A stretch of 25,221 bases of DNA from Reticulitermes lucifugus (lineage: Eukaryota; Arthropoda; Insecta; Blattodea; Rhinotermitidae). The notes beneath the pieces were generated by a model. The model was not told the origin of the DNA. It made no database searches and worked only from the letters and a program-made list of their open reading frames with translations. Each line of letters starts with the position of its first letter. Positions within the stretch are counted from its first letter, which is position 1. Made by a program: the position numbers and the translations under genes. Of this stretch, positions 1 through 11,520 are shown piece after piece. Location of the stretch: positions 1-25,221 of the forward strand of contig JAKCWW010000248.1 of assembly GCA_026260175.1 (NCBI GenBank), written 5' to 3'.

Positions 1-460
1 ACTACTACTACTACTACTACTAATACTAATATTAATAATACTCTACCACCACCACCACCACCAACACCACCAACAACAACAACAACAACACACCACCACA
101 GCCACAAACATCACTAACAACGACAACAAACATACCACCACCACCATCACAAACATCACTAACAACAACAACCACAATATCACCACCAACACCAACAACA
201 ACAATATCACCACCAACGCCAACAACAACATTATCACCACCAACACCAACACCGTCATGAATTCCACCACTACCACCAGCTCACCAACACCACCACAACC
301 ACCAGGAACGCAACAACACCACCAACACCAACACCACCGACTCCAACACCACTATCAGCACCTCCAACACCACCAAAGCCACGGCAACGACGACGACGAA
401 CACCAGCATAACCAAAAGTACACCAACAACTGCACTACAACAACCACCATTATCATGAAC
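1..460. repeat. ACC/ACA trinucleotide low-complexity tract
   Basis: The tract opens with an ACT run, passes through an AT-rich transition, then becomes interrupted CCA, CAA and CAC triplets to about position 460. The plus strand has almost no G in this stretch. It contains an ATG-initiated frame (257-604) rich in His, Gln and Thr, but that composition follows directly from the triplets. I read it as an expanded, degenerating microsatellite, not a coding exon. It lies about 300 bp upstream of gene A and its start is cut by the window edge. Confidence 0.93.
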
Positions 461-742
461 GTCATTACAGACCCGAAACGTCTGCTACGACCGTATAGGA
501 ATTTTCATGATTGGTTGTCCCGTCTTATTGAGCGTCGAAAATTCTTATTACAAATGGAATTTTATGTCACAAAGTATCGAGCTTTTAACCGTGGCTTGCG
601 ATAATTGACTTTTTAATACGTATTGGTATTTAAGACCTATGCAATTGAGAAGGGAAATCTGTCACAGGAGTCTATGTGCTAAGTGCTTTATTCTTAAACA
701 ATATTTTATCTGTTACTTAGTCTCCAGAACAGAAACTTCGTA
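461..742. other. 5' flank of gene A
   Basis: This AT-rich sequence lies between the triplet repeat and the gene A start codon. A pyrimidine stretch ending in TTACTTAG at 713-720 could be a 3' splice site for a 5'UTR intron. That would leave a 22-nt leader before the ATG at 743. No clear TATA box is visible, so the transcription start cannot be fixed. Confidence 0.4.
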
Positions 743-3700
743 ATGGGAGATTTACGTCGGTACGTACTTGTGTTCGTGTGTGTCATGGCATTTCTACTTA
801 AAGAGACGTCATGCAGTAAAGAAGTGTCGAAGGTTAATAGACCTCAGAGATCTTCGCATTCACGGAAACGTCGCTTCTTGATCTACCCTGACAACGGGAG
901 TTATGCTGAGGTAATGACACCACTTAGAATACTGAATAGTCCGAAGTTACTAAAAATGTAGCCTACAGGTAGTTTAGCAGTAGTTATGAGTTACGTTATT
1001 CTGCATTGCCAAATAAAGACCTGAGCAACCAGACGGTTCAGTAGCTATGTATAATAAGTAACTGAACCGCTTGTGGCTGAAATTCTTGCCGTCATTACAG
1101 TTTCTAATTAAATTGACCATATTACCATTACGGTAGAAGAAAATAAAGTGGGGTTGATGTGCCTTGGCCATGTCCTGACCAGTGTCAGAGGGGTCAAGAG
1201 ATTTTCTCACTGGATACAGATATATAATCAACAGTGATGATGAAAAAAAGCACAGCGAAAAGGAAGTACAATAGATTTTTTGTAGTAATTTTGATAAGGT
1301 TGCGCTAAGTATATTTTCACAAAAATCAAATAAAACCATAAAAATATTACAGGATATGGAGGAAAAAATTCCGAAATTGGATTTAGGCTTTGTGGATTTT
1401 ACTGGGAGATCTGTGTTTTTGCAGTAAAAACGAAATGTTCGTTTTCTCTTTGAAGCGTAAGCTTTAACTAAAATAAGTCAATGAATGGCTTAATATAGTC
1501 TAAAAAATCTGACGTATATGTGCGTGCTTACATGTGTGTGTGTTTATGTGTGTGTGTTTAGGCGAAGGGAGTGTGCTTATCCATAACGTCGGTAGTCAGT
1601 GTCTGTCTAAGTCTTAGTCCTACTCATGCGTCATCTATTAGGCCTATCTCTCATAGTACACATTACAGCGTTTAAGCGTATAAGTGTTTTATGTGCCCTG
1701 TAAGTTTCTATACCACAATTTTATATAATCTGTAATGGAATTATTTTATGTTAGACAATCGAAATTTAAGAAACACTTCATTTGTAACATAACATAAAAA
1801 TTTTTAACTTTTATAAATAGACTTGTGTATCTATCTTCCTTCGCTTCATCAAACATATTTATTTTCATCGAATTTTGCATAAAGAATAATACAGATACAC
1901 GTGAGGGTTTTTGCCTTGCAGCGGTGACGTATTGTTTTGGCGGATGTTCTTTCCACTTACGCCTACGGCATCTTGGCTCTCATTTCACAAGACGTTTATC
2001 TCAACGGCTGTTCAGGGAGCACATTTAAAATTCCCATTAAAAGAGATTCTAATTTACCAAAATATTATAAACAAAATAAATGTCTTCATATAGCGGAATT
2101 GTTCTTGACAAGCAAGTAGATATCAGATAGTTAAAATACGCTCTTTTAGGCTACTTTCCTTTCTTAAACGGAAAACGCAAACTTATGAGGCAATAATGTT
2201 GTGTGTGTGTGTCCCATTACAACATGTGAAACAGTTCACCGGTTTTTACAAAATATTTACGAATTTTTACCACTGAACAATACTAAAATGCTGTAATTAT
2301 AAACGTCCTAAACGCAGTAAGAACATTATGGCGAGCATGCGAAATTGTGAGGTGGAAACGGTAGTAGTGTCCTTCAATTTTACGTCCTGGAATGATGTAT
2401 GTTATTAGACTCAGAAAAATTACTTACATTTATAAGGTAAAGTGTTTTTGGGCAGCAAGATAACAACGAAAATCGTGTGGAAATTTTCTGTAGATTTGGC
2501 TTTAAGGCGATTAATGGCCAATTACTCGAATTCGGCATGTAAAATTTAGAATGAAGAAACACCATAACATACACATTTTCTATAAAATGTTGGTTTTAGT
2601 CAACAATTTGACACACGGTGAATATGCGAAAGTTTTTGTCCCACTATAACGTGGTACACGGAATCTGTACTCGGGCATTAATTTTTTACAAAGATAAATA
2701 ATCAAAATAATAATGATATTAATAGGTAAAACTATAGGTATGCAATAGAAAATAGCAATTCTAGTGACGATAATGTGTAAACTGAAATGGATGGCTGTAG
2801 GTCGCACTCTACAGGTTTTGTAGTGGCGAAAGTACCATCAAGTTCCAAATGAGAGGGACATCATTCGTATAATTGACAATCGCAGAGTTACAAACGTATT
2901 CTAATCAAGGCCTTATAGGGATTTGGTGATCACTGACTCCGCCTACGTGTGACATTGCAAGTCCCAGTGCAAGTGGTAGAATTTATAGTTGTTCGCAAGT
3001 GACACGAGCAGCAGACGCAAACTCAAGCGGTCAGAGAGCAGTCACGAATATTATCCAAGTCCAACGAAACTCGCAGCTGAAACATACGAATGGCAAAGCG
3101 CCTGGCCAAAATACAGTAGTTTGCCAGTGCCCTATAAAGAGGGACGACGCTTTAAGCTGATACGAGGCCGGACACTTTAATAAGTGTCATTCCACAGTCT
3201 TCAATCTCTTTTCAGTTAATAATGGGGTTTGGTCTGCCAATACTGATAGACGATCAGTCTCTCACCATGGGTACGGTTATGAAGTTACTGTACGATGTCC
3301 CCACAAACTCCTCGGCGTATCTGGATCCAGTTTTTAACCGTGAACGCCGAACTGCCCCCAAGACTTCACGCTGGGATATATACTCCATGCTGGAGGTCAC
3401 CTGTGACAGGTATATTTCTTTAGTGTTTTATGTAAAGACGCCATCAATTGTTAAATTTATATAGAGTCGATCGTAGATAAAATGTGAGGATGGAGTATTC
3501 TGGAATGATATTGACAAGGGGTGAAACAAAACGCTCTGAGAAAACCCTGTCCTACTAGCCACTTTACCCATCAAAAGTCAACATAAACTTCTCTGGAAGT
3601 AAGCCCGTGTCTCCTTGTTGAATGCTGATGATTGGGGATCCATAAAACATTTGATCTGGTATCCTTAGGGTCTGAAATCGATGTTAATTGTCCCCGCTCT

Positions 3701-6700
3701 TATTATAACCTACACGTGTCACAAGCGTAGACCTTTGGAATAATTCATTTTACGTTTTACAGAACTATGCACACATATCCTGGTACCCTCACACTTTTGA
3801 GTACTGAAAATAACACACAAACTACAGTTTTTTTAAAATAATTCACCTGAAGGCGGAAGGTTCTGTAATGCTTCAATGTAATTTGTTTTTAAATTTATGA
3901 AAATTAGAAAGTTAAAACAGCATGTAGCAAAGGGTATTCGTTTTTGGTGTAAAGACAAAAGTAAGAACTGAAAATGAATATATTTATTCGGTTAATTCTC
4001 TGTGGGGAAATACTGATACTGATTGTGAGAATCGTGCGAACACGTAAATTCGTTGGTTGGGAAATGTAACCTTTTCTAATTTACAGGAGCTGGCCGATGT
4101 AATTGTCAGTAGGATTGAAAACACTCAAACAGAAATTTGTCATTACCCCGTGCAACACACAAAAAATTACGGAATTGGAAATACCTAATCTTAGATAATT
4201 TTGGGGTGCTGAACACGAAAATTACATTAATAATTGAGAATTGGCTCTGGTTTCCAAGTTAGGGAAGGGATCTCGTAAGAACGAATTACCGCTCAGCGGA
4301 CGAGTAGAGCGCTCACCTCACGGACTGCTACTTCTGTATGTTGCCTCCTATTCAGAAAGGGATTACCAAGGAGAAAAAGTGGTGAGTGGAGTACCCAAAT
4401 GTACCATAGGCCATTTGTCCAGTGCCTCACTGTGAAGGTCTGCTTATTCCAGAACCCTCCGACAGTTTTTCTCTAGAATGTGATGAGGAAGAGGAGGATA
4501 CACCCGTAGAAACACCACAGCCATCTACTTCAAGAGATTTGGAATTTTTCTTGAACGTAACCTCTGCTCAAGCACACACGATCACGCAAAAAGAACTTTC
4601 TGATCTCATCAGAGATCCGAACTGTCGAAGAATAAAGCAGAACTGTTGTCTTCTGGACGACACTGTGAAAGTGACAGCATTTCGCTCCCGCCAAAAAGAT
4701 TTTGAGCAGTTCTCCATAACAGAAGGTGAACTCAGCACTTGTAAGAAAATCGAGGGTCTGATGGCAGCAATGAACATGGGTACAATCCGGAATAATGGCG
4801 ACTATTCATAGACTATTCCATGCATAGCCTAAAAGCAGTGCTGTTGCACAAGGACAAAGTACTGCCTTCAAACCCTGTTGCCTATGCCTTCGACAAACAA
4901 GAAACATATAAAAACATGAAGGCAATTCTCAGCTGCGTGAACTGACATATCAAAGGCACATCTGCGGTGATTTGAAGGTAATGGTTACTTTGATGGGACG
5001 GAAAAAGGGTTACAAAAAATTCTGTTATTTCCTCTGCTAATGGGATAGTCATGCCAAAAGTGTTCACTGCAGCAAGAAGCACTGGCCTCTACATAAATCA
5101 CATACACCTGGAACAAAGAACGTAGCTCATCAGCCTCTTGTAGATCCCTGTAAAGTGTTGCTTCCCCCTCTACATGTTAAGTTGGGCCTCATGAAAAATT
5201 TCGTGAAGGCACTAGACAGAAATGGCTCAGCATTCTCATTCTTGTGTGAGAAATTCCCAACGCTTAGTACGGAGAAGATTAAGGCAGGTGTATTCATTGG
5301 CCCCCAGATACGTCAGCTCTTCAGGGACCCTCAATTTGATCTCGTTCTCAGCGATGACGAGAATGCAGCCTGGAATGCTTTTCCACCTGATGCGACTGGT
5401 TTTCTGGGAAATGTAAAAGCCGTCAACTTCAGGAAGCTTGTGGAGGATCATACAACATCTTACGAGAAGCTCGGCTGCAACATGTCACTCAAGGTGCATT
5501 TACTCCATTCATGCTTAGATTCCTTTCCGGTTAACTGTGGTGCCGCAAGTGACGAACACGGTGAGCGTTTTCACCAGGACGTCTCAGCGATGGAGAACAG
5601 ATACAAGGGAAAATGGAGTGCTGCCATGTTAGCCGATTACTGCTGGACGGTGAAGCTGGATGCTCCGGAAATTCAGTGCAAGCGACAAGCAAAAAGGCGC
5701 CTCGTTTGATTCGTGTAAGTTCACTGTTATGTCCTGCTTCCATACAGCAATATAATCAAAATTTTTTTTTTAACCAGAGCCAATCCCGTAATTTAAGTGC
5801 TAGTTTGATGTTCTGCATTGCAAATTCTACTAAGTAAACATATTTTTGTTTCCGTATCAGGACACGATACCAAAGTTCTTGCACAGTGTTTTCTGTAAAT
5901 ATTTGTGGTCAAAGTAACGCAGAAAGCAAATTTCAAGTTATCTACGAGCAAAATAAGTGGATGCTCGTTAAAGCGGAAATAAAGAAAATAATTTGTTTTC
6001 ACGTTCATATACGTTTGTGCCGTACTGCGTTGCTGTCACAAATAATTAATTAGTCAGTAATAGAATTTTATGTCATTACAGATAAAATAACTCTACGGAA
6101 TACAGTCCTTCTTGAGAATTGTCAAATCAGTCAAGAATATCTTACATTTTGACAAAGCCACAGTTACATTGCTGTGTACACAACAGCCACACACAAATTC
6201 AAGAGGCAAACAAATCCAAATCCTATTTCTTAAAAATTAATTTCAATATTGTCATAAATTTTAGGTTTATCTCCCAGCGGGGGTTTTATGTTACATATTT
6301 TTAAGAATTTTTCTTTTTCTTTATATGTGCTAGTTGTCTGTATTAACTAATATTCTTTGAATTTAGTACTCTACGAATATTTGGCAAAGATTATAAGTTA
6401 TGAAGTTCCTCATTGCGCAGTTTCAGTTAGCTGAAATATTCACAGCAAAATAAAGTGTATGTCTAATTATGCCGCATGCTATTATTTCTAGACTGGGCAT
6501 AGACGGCCGAGCTTGTGTTCTCAGAGCGATTTGCGAGGCTGCGGACACAACGCTTCAGTACAATGGTCTGGCTGGAGAGGTACTGCATGTGCTGCTTACG
6601 TGAGTATCATAGAGATGAAAATAAAATTAAAACCGTCTCTGTGCGTGCCAGGGAAGCATTCTGGGGAATGGAAAATATCTCCACGCCTTTATCAATTTAG

Positions 6701-8272
6701 CACTAGATAGAGGTGAGTGGTCAGTTCATGTCCCGGCCACTTTACCTTTGTAGAAATATTCCGTGGTACTGAAGGAATAGTAGGATCTTCGGTATCCGGT
6801 GCCAGTCTGGACGCTTGAAAGCACAGAAAAATGTCTTGCCTCTTCAGGGAATTTAACCATGTTTCCTCTGCTCCTACTGCACAGTAAACACAATCCACCT
6901 CATTTGTAAAAACGTATCAGTTGATTATGTTTAGGGATAAAATCGCTGTTTTTCCTTGGAACTTCACAAAACCCACGAATAAAATTTGTGGGAGGAACGT
7001 AGAATTTTTGAATGTTAAAACTCTTTTTACATAAAGCGTGCATAAAGTGAACTATTTGCGCTTTTTAATGTTATATTCACCCTTGCCGTCCACTGAAAAG
7101 AACAACTCGGTAAAATATATTTCAAACCCTTAAAAATAGTTCGAAAACACTAAAACAGAGTTTTTCAGTCTTGTTTAAATTAGAGTTAGAAATTAAAACA
7201 TGCAAATTCAATACTTCTTTATTTTGGACAATAATTTTTAGAGAACAAGATAGGCAATGTAAGAATAACGTAACGTTGTGGCGAGATCGCATAAGCATTG
7301 TTGCAGTGAAAACACAACAATGCATTCTCTGTGTGTTGTTGAGCTACACGTCACTGTGAACTATATAAAAATATTGAGTGTTCCACAACAATACTTTAGG
7401 ACAAATTTATGTCTCCGGAAGAAATAAAACGGACGTAGGTCTTTATGTAAATTTCCCGATGCTGCATTGAAACAAAAAGAATGTTCGTTTGCTCATGGCC
7501 TTCTTTGGATGTATAATTTGGTTAAACAGATCGTAATGACAGATTAAGTCTTTGTGCAGTTACTGACTTTCTCTGTTGCCGTAAAACATTTTTACGAGAT
7601 CAGTTCGAATTAATCAAATATGAAAAAATTATTATTAAATACTATGAGTGTGTAGCTATCTTTCCTGCGCCTCATTATAGAGTCACCTGTGGCCTGTCTG
7701 GTTCTGCCATATTTTTTCACATTATCTCATAAACGGTACGATTTTCGGAAAAAAGTTATTGAAAATAAAACATGAATTTTGATTTTCTCTACAAATTTTG
7801 TTTGAAATATTTCTCATTCTAAGAAAAATTCAGCGAGATTTTTTCATCAATGTACATAGTTTTTCATATGAAGTACCTGTTATTATTGTCAGATATTAAT
7901 GACACTTGAATTTTCCTGACAGAGTTTAGAAAAAACCCCAAACATCAAATTTCATAAAAATACGTCCTGTGGGAGCCGAGATGTTCCATGCGGACAGACA
8001 TCCAGACGGACGGACGGACGGACAGACAGACATGACGAAGATAATAGTTGCTTTTCTTAATTATTCCAAGCGCATAAACAGTCTATTTACCTTTTGAATC
8101 CCTTTTATTTTTCAGCCCCTCGACAACAATGGAAGAACGTAGAAACTACATGGATAGCGAGTATTATGCAGCAGAGCGCCTGGGGACTGATATTTCCGGT
8201 AGCTGTCATCTCCTGTACTCCGAATGTGAAGTTGGACTTCTCGATTTCATTTCTAGAGTTGAATACTACTAA
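743..8272 (+). CDS. DM4/12 family secreted protein (gene A), four exons
   Basis: Exons are 743-910, 3216-3409, 6492-6599 and 8116-8272, all with GT-AG introns. They join without a break into 208 residues, with intron phases 0, 2 and 2. Residues 1-24 form a signal peptide with a hydrophobic core (YVLVFVCVMAFLL). RKRR at 41-44 is a furin-type site, followed by FLIYP. Exon 2 has the block DDQSLTMG and then SRWDIYSMLE. Exon 3 has GRACVLRAICEAAD, and exon 4 has YYAAERLG and SCHLLYSEC, giving the cysteine pairs C129/C135 and C187/C194 typical of the DM4/12 (DM4_12) family. The family is arthropod-specific and of unknown function. The protein is probably exported, cleaved and disulfide-bonded. Gene B is its closest visible relative, with 28 of 37 residues identical in exon 3. 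The family call is strong and the exon borders are supported by matching gene B. A 5'UTR exon upstream is possible. Confidence 0.9.
911..3215 (+). other. Intron 1 of gene A (2305 bp)
   Basis: The donor is GTAATG after codon 56 and the acceptor is CTCTTTTCAG, giving phase 0. The intron is AT-rich with a short interrupted GT repeat at 1531-1558 and GT runs near 2200. A less AT-rich stretch at about 2940-3180 can be read in one frame for about 62 codons with many basic and Ser residues. It has no ATG start, no recognised domain and no splice signals, so I do not call it an exon. Confidence 0.75.
3410..4406 (+). other. First part of gene A intron 2, no feature recognised
   Basis: The intron starts at the GTATAT donor after the GACAG exon end. 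The sequence is AT-rich and unstructured to my reading. The stretch from about 4240, just before the transposon relic, is less AT-rich and may already belong to it, but I could not align it to the relic's reading frame. Confidence 0.5.
4407..5709 (+). pseudogene. Decayed transposable-element ORF inside gene A intron 2
   Basis: Three reading segments join into one degraded protein. Segment one (about 4410-4811) has an acidic, Ser/Pro-rich stretch and then FRSRQKDF. After a small local duplication (GACTATTCATAGACTATTC) the frame shifts, and segment two (about 4817-4942) begins SLKAVLLH and ends at TGA. The frame shifts again near 4957 (HICGDLKV) and continues to 5709, broken by one TAA at 5038-5040. 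The last segment carries PPLHVKLGLMKNFVKALDRN, GPQIRQLF, GCNMSLKVHLLHS and SDEHGERFHQD. I recognise these blocks as a high-copy repeat protein found across arthropod genomes. It resembles transposase-derived sequence (possibly an RNase H-like core ending in the HGE region), but I cannot name the superfamily. With two frameshifts and an internal stop it is non-functional. It sits on the gene's own strand and is removed by splicing. Confidence 0.8.
5710..6491 (+). other. Last part of gene A intron 2, AT-rich
   Basis: This is AT-rich sequence with a T9 run near 5762, ending at the acceptor ATTATTTCTAG before exon 3. It may include the non-coding 3' end of the transposon relic, but no terminal repeat was recognised. 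Nothing else is visible. Confidence 0.5.
6695..6895 (-). mobile_element. SINE fragment in gene A intron 3
   Basis: The plus strand reads GCACTAGATAGAGGTGAGTG, then CCCGGCCACTTTACC and CGTGGTACTGA. This matches the order of blocks seen in the other SINE copies of the window (CGGCACTAGA, then CGCC..TTTACC, then GGTACT). The 3' tail block (AAGGTAAAGG) is missing and the tRNA-like head at the right is badly eroded. I read it as an old, 3'-truncated copy on the minus strand. Confidence 0.6.
7690..8035. repeat. Probable dispersed repeat ending in a GGAC/GACA microsatellite
   Basis: The stretch ends with a run of GGAC and GACA units at 7991-8031, preceded by CGTCCTGTGGGAGCCGAGAT and AT-rich sequence. 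Many arthropod retroelements end in short tetranucleotide runs of this kind, so this may be the 3' end of a degraded non-LTR element reading on the plus strand. The microsatellite is certain; the assignment to a mobile element is inference. It lies about 80 bp upstream of the gene A exon 4 acceptor. Confidence 0.5.
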
Positions 8273-8286
8273 CATAACTGATATCA

Positions 8287-8292
8287 AATAAA
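8287..8292 (+). promoter_or_regulatory. Polyadenylation signal AATAAA of gene A
   Basis: A canonical AATAAA begins 15 nt after the stop codon of gene A. If used, the 3'UTR would be only about 30-40 nt long. Gene B has the same arrangement. Confidence 0.6.
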
Positions 8293-9381
8293 GCTTTAGA
8301 AGAATTAATTAAGTTTCCTCAAAATGAAGGAGATTTTAAAGGCTAAAAATCAGTTTGACGTTCATCGTGGTAATACTTCTTGAATCACGCATTTAAAATC
8401 AATACGACTAAGGATGGAAACGACTTTCAGATCTTCGTAAACATTCCATTTAAAAAAATAGATGTTTCAGACCAGTAAAAAGTCCGGCGGAATCAAAGAA
8501 ACATAATATAAAGGAAATTATTGCAAAGAATAATTTAAAAGAGAGCTCTGGAAATGGAGCCTTACTCTTCAGTGACAGCGCCCAGTCAAAAATAAGTATT
8601 TGATATTTTAAATTAGTTAAGACTTATCTGATAACTGAAGGAGCTAAGGTCAGACAATTGTCACCTTTGGCATCTGAATTGTACATTTTTAATAGGAATT
8701 TTATTTTAACAGTCTCCAGAAATTTAGCACTTAATAGACTCAAATCTGTATTCCTGCTTGGACAGGATTTTTAACCAAGTGAGTAAATAGACAAATTCAG
8801 CATTTTCTTTAGCTTGTACTGTCACATGTCTCGTATGTGGATTATATGCTATATTCTGTACTGATCGGAAACTGCGAACCCATTCTTGTTAGTTTTGGGC
8901 TGAGCTGACTTGAACGTACAGATCAGATGCGTACGTTTTCTGTTTGACACTTTGAAACGTATCACTTAATGTTTTACACGTGACAGCGAATTGTAATATA
9001 ATTGTCAGTAATAAAACGATTTAGTAATATCTGTGAAGTTGTCAGTTTAATGGCTATCCATACATGTAACACTTATTTCAATCTGAACTACAAAATGCCT
9101 CACAAAAAGGCAAAAATCTATATTTAGAGAAAGGGATAGCAGGTTATTTGATTTTAAATAATAAGTAAAATTTATGAGCTATGGAGAGTGACTGCGCATC
9201 GTCAATATAATACCTAATTAAATAAAATATAGTTACAAAAGAGACAAGAAAAATAAAGAAAGAAGAAAGCATGTGACACTATTCACAAATGACATAGGAC
9301 CTACTGTGAACTAAATACTGTAAAAGTTATTCACCAATAAAATATCTACTTTTAAATTTAAAGTGTAGTACACGTATAATG
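8293..9381. other. Intergenic DNA downstream of gene A, no gene seen
   Basis: AT-rich sequence without a supported reading frame or recognised repeat. A purine-rich patch (AAGAAAAATAAAGAAAGAAG) lies near 9246. Confidence 0.55.
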
Positions 9382-9393
9382 AATAATGGCAAA

Positions 9394-9673
9394 AAAAGGT
9401 AAAGGTAAACTTCACCCTATAATCTGCCATAAAGGCACACAAAGGGACTAGAGGTATAGCTCTACTCTTCCTTTAACCTCGGCGCTAGATGGATGTAGAT
9501 GGTTAACGCCACGCCCCTACTGTTTTACCTCCGGGAATGACCCGATACCCATTATATAGGTGGTTGGGTGGGCCCCAGGGCCGGTCGGGACGGGTGCGGA
9601 AAACCTCGCCCCCACCGGGATATGATTCAAGTCCGTAGCGCGTCGCAATACCGACTACGCTATCCCGGCCCCA
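9394..9673 (-). mobile_element. Full-length tRNA-derived SINE with target-site duplications
   Basis: On the minus strand the element starts GGGGCCGGGATAGCGTAGTC, which fits a tRNA-type Pol III A box (TAGCGTAGTCGG). A degenerate B box (GACTTGAATC) follows about 30 nt later. A GC-rich body follows, then a 3' end of CTATACCTCTAGTCCC and repeated TTTACC units ending in a T run. Perfect 12-bp direct repeats AATAATGGCAAA flank it at 9382-9393 and 9674-9685, the signature of LINE-driven insertion. This is the best preserved of about eight related copies here. It also produces a misleading 114-residue open frame on the minus strand containing RDSVVGIATRYGLE, which should not be annotated as a protein. 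Confidence 0.88.
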
Positions 9674-9685
9674 AATAATGGCAAA

Positions 9686-11330
9686 CAACGACAATATAAA
9701 AAGGAGCAAGCATAACTTTATGAGCTGCATACACAATGTGATGTGTACCAATAGAACACTTATTTTCAAAACTAAATTTACAAAGAAGTCTGCAAAATAA
9801 TCAGAATCCCAAAAGAGTAAAACATGTAATGTACACAGTATAGCCAAGCACGTTTAAATTAGGGCAACATAGAAATTCGTTTACAATGACGAGAATTAGA
9901 AGTTCAAAAATGTATGACTGCTGATCTTACGTGCAATGTAGGAAGGATTTCGGTCATCATAACAAAGGCTTATTATTCGAAGCCTGAAAGTTTGCGTAGA
10001 ATAAAAAGTGCAGAATAGCTATTTTGTCAGCCACTCAACACATTTTGATAATGTTCTACCATCCACAAGCCGCATGGAAAGTCGTGTAGGCCTAAGCCTT
10101 CTATAGTATATTTAACTTTGTTTTATCGAAAATCACAATACATAAAATGACAAAGTAGCAACAATTAAAACAGAAAAGCACCGGCTTGGTAAAACAAGGT
10201 AACAAAGGTAGGTTTGAACAAGTGCTTACCTCGGTTGTCACACCTTTTGAGCTGTGGTTTCTGTGTGGAAACACGTGTCAACTGGACTTCTGTGTGGAGA
10301 CACACAGGCTGAAAAACTGTGATTGGGAGAGCTTGTCATGGCAACGACGTACATGAAATATCGCAGTTGACAAGTGGGTTTTGTTATAACAAACGTTGTC
10401 TAATCCGACAAATAACGGGTACCACAAATGGTCTGAACACTGGATGCTTCCTAATGTTGAAATGGCTTGCCATTATTACATTGCAGATATCAGATACATC
10501 TGCGATTAATTAAAAATTCCTCCCCTGTCGCGTTGATCCATCTTTTGCTCGGACAACACCAAACTCAAATCTCTTCCACGTTTCAATTTTCCCTACCACC
10601 TACAAGTCCACACGCCAACTTGTAGGGAGTGAGTCTATCAGGTTTATATGAAGGTAATGTAAGCATAAATTATCACGCCAAAGATTATAAGTTTCCAGCC
10701 AAATCGGCGATGTGCCAAGAGCTTTCTATATCACCGACCTCACATAGTGAGACTCAAAGTGTTTATCTTAGTGCTCAGATTCATTTTATTATCGGCCTAT
10801 GTAAAGATGACGAAGACAGTGATTATGTAACGCCGTTTATTGCGTGAAGACAAATGAGAGGAGACGGTCTTGGCAGCACTATTCCAAAGATCAGGTGGAT
10901 AGAATGAACGCAGTCACGAAAGTTTTCTTGAGATCTGTCTGTAACAGTTAAAGGGAAGAATATCATTATTCAAAACTCCAGTGCACATTACATGCCGGAT
11001 GTGCCTCAAGCTGCAGAAATTCAAGTTGAAATAGTCCAAGGGTAGAACTGTGAGCCTTTATTTATAAGTTACAATTTGTTTTATCTTTTTCCCTGCCAAG
11101 TACGGGCTTGTGTTTATAGTTGAATAAAGTCCTGTCGGTCTGACGGCTTCTCAGGAGGTCCAAATAAACCCGTACTGGATTAATACAGATGGCAGACATA
11201 AACCCATACTGTTGACTTATTGATATCTCAGTCAAATTTTGTCGAATTTTGCATTGCTTTCACCTCTTTACCAGAATTTGTGACAAACCCTAAAATAGAT
11301 ACCTAATGAATGTTAATAAAATTAAGAAAC
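9686..11330. other. Intergenic DNA, no gene; small repeats only
   Basis: No supported coding region. A near-identical 16-bp pair (TTCTGTGTGGAAACAC at 10259, TTCTGTGTGGAGACAC at 10288) lies 29 bp apart. Around 11099-11210, AGTACGGG is followed by CCCGTACT in inverted order, and ATAAACCCGTACT recurs as ATAAACCCATACT 35 bp later. This may be an eroded small inverted-repeat element. Confidence 0.45.
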
Positions 11331-11390
11331 TTCGGGTCCCCATACAACCACTCACCCACCTGTTACTTGTTATTGATCATTCAATTTGTA

Positions 11391-11520
11391 AATATGGGAC
11401 CAGAAGTTCCCGAAACGTCGGTAGCCAACTACTTTCCAAAGCTGCGTAACAGCCCAGAAAACCGGAAATTTCATTCATATCGCAGCAGAAGCCTTAAATC
11501 ACGCAAAGTGTAATTTGTTA
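11391..11520 (+). mobile_element. Half copy of the palindromic MITE
   Basis: ATGGGACC, a short gap, TTCCCGAAACGTCGGTA, then CTGCGTAACAGCCCAGA reproduces, in order, one arm of the palindromic element at 16359-16533 read on its minus strand. An imperfect CGGGTCCCCATA at 11332-11343 could be what is left of the opposite arm, about 50 bp to the left. The copy is diverged and incomplete. Confidence 0.6.

Noticed and set aside
43..276. Minus-strand frame rich in Val, Leu, Cys and Trp
   Set aside because: It is the complement of the same triplet repeat, with periodic low-complexity residues only.
257..604. ATG-initiated frame of 115 codons rich in His, Gln and Thr
   Set aside because: Composition is dictated by the ACC/ACA microsatellite; the non-repetitive tail (from about 460) shows no recognisable domain.
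974..1339. Minus-strand frame of 121 codons in gene A intron 1
   Set aside because: No recognised domain, AT-rich composition, and opposite strand within an intron; probably chance.
2580..2807. Minus-strand frame containing MPEYRFRVPRYSGTK
   Set aside because: Looked like a possible transposon fragment, but I could not match it to a named family and it has no supporting structure.
2989..3180. Open frame just upstream of gene A exon 2, rich in Ser and basic residues
   Set aside because: No ATG, no splice sites tying it to either neighbouring exon, and not part of the DM4/12 pattern; exon 1 joins exon 2 cleanly without it.
9503..9847. Minus-strand frame of 114 codons
   Set aside because: The part containing RDSVVGIATRYGLE is translated SINE; the rest is AT-rich chance sequence.
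10259..10303. Pair of 16-bp near-identical direct repeats (TTCTGTGTGGAAACAC and TTCTGTGTGGAGACAC)
   Set aside because: Only two units, so no CRISPR or satellite; probably a small local duplication.
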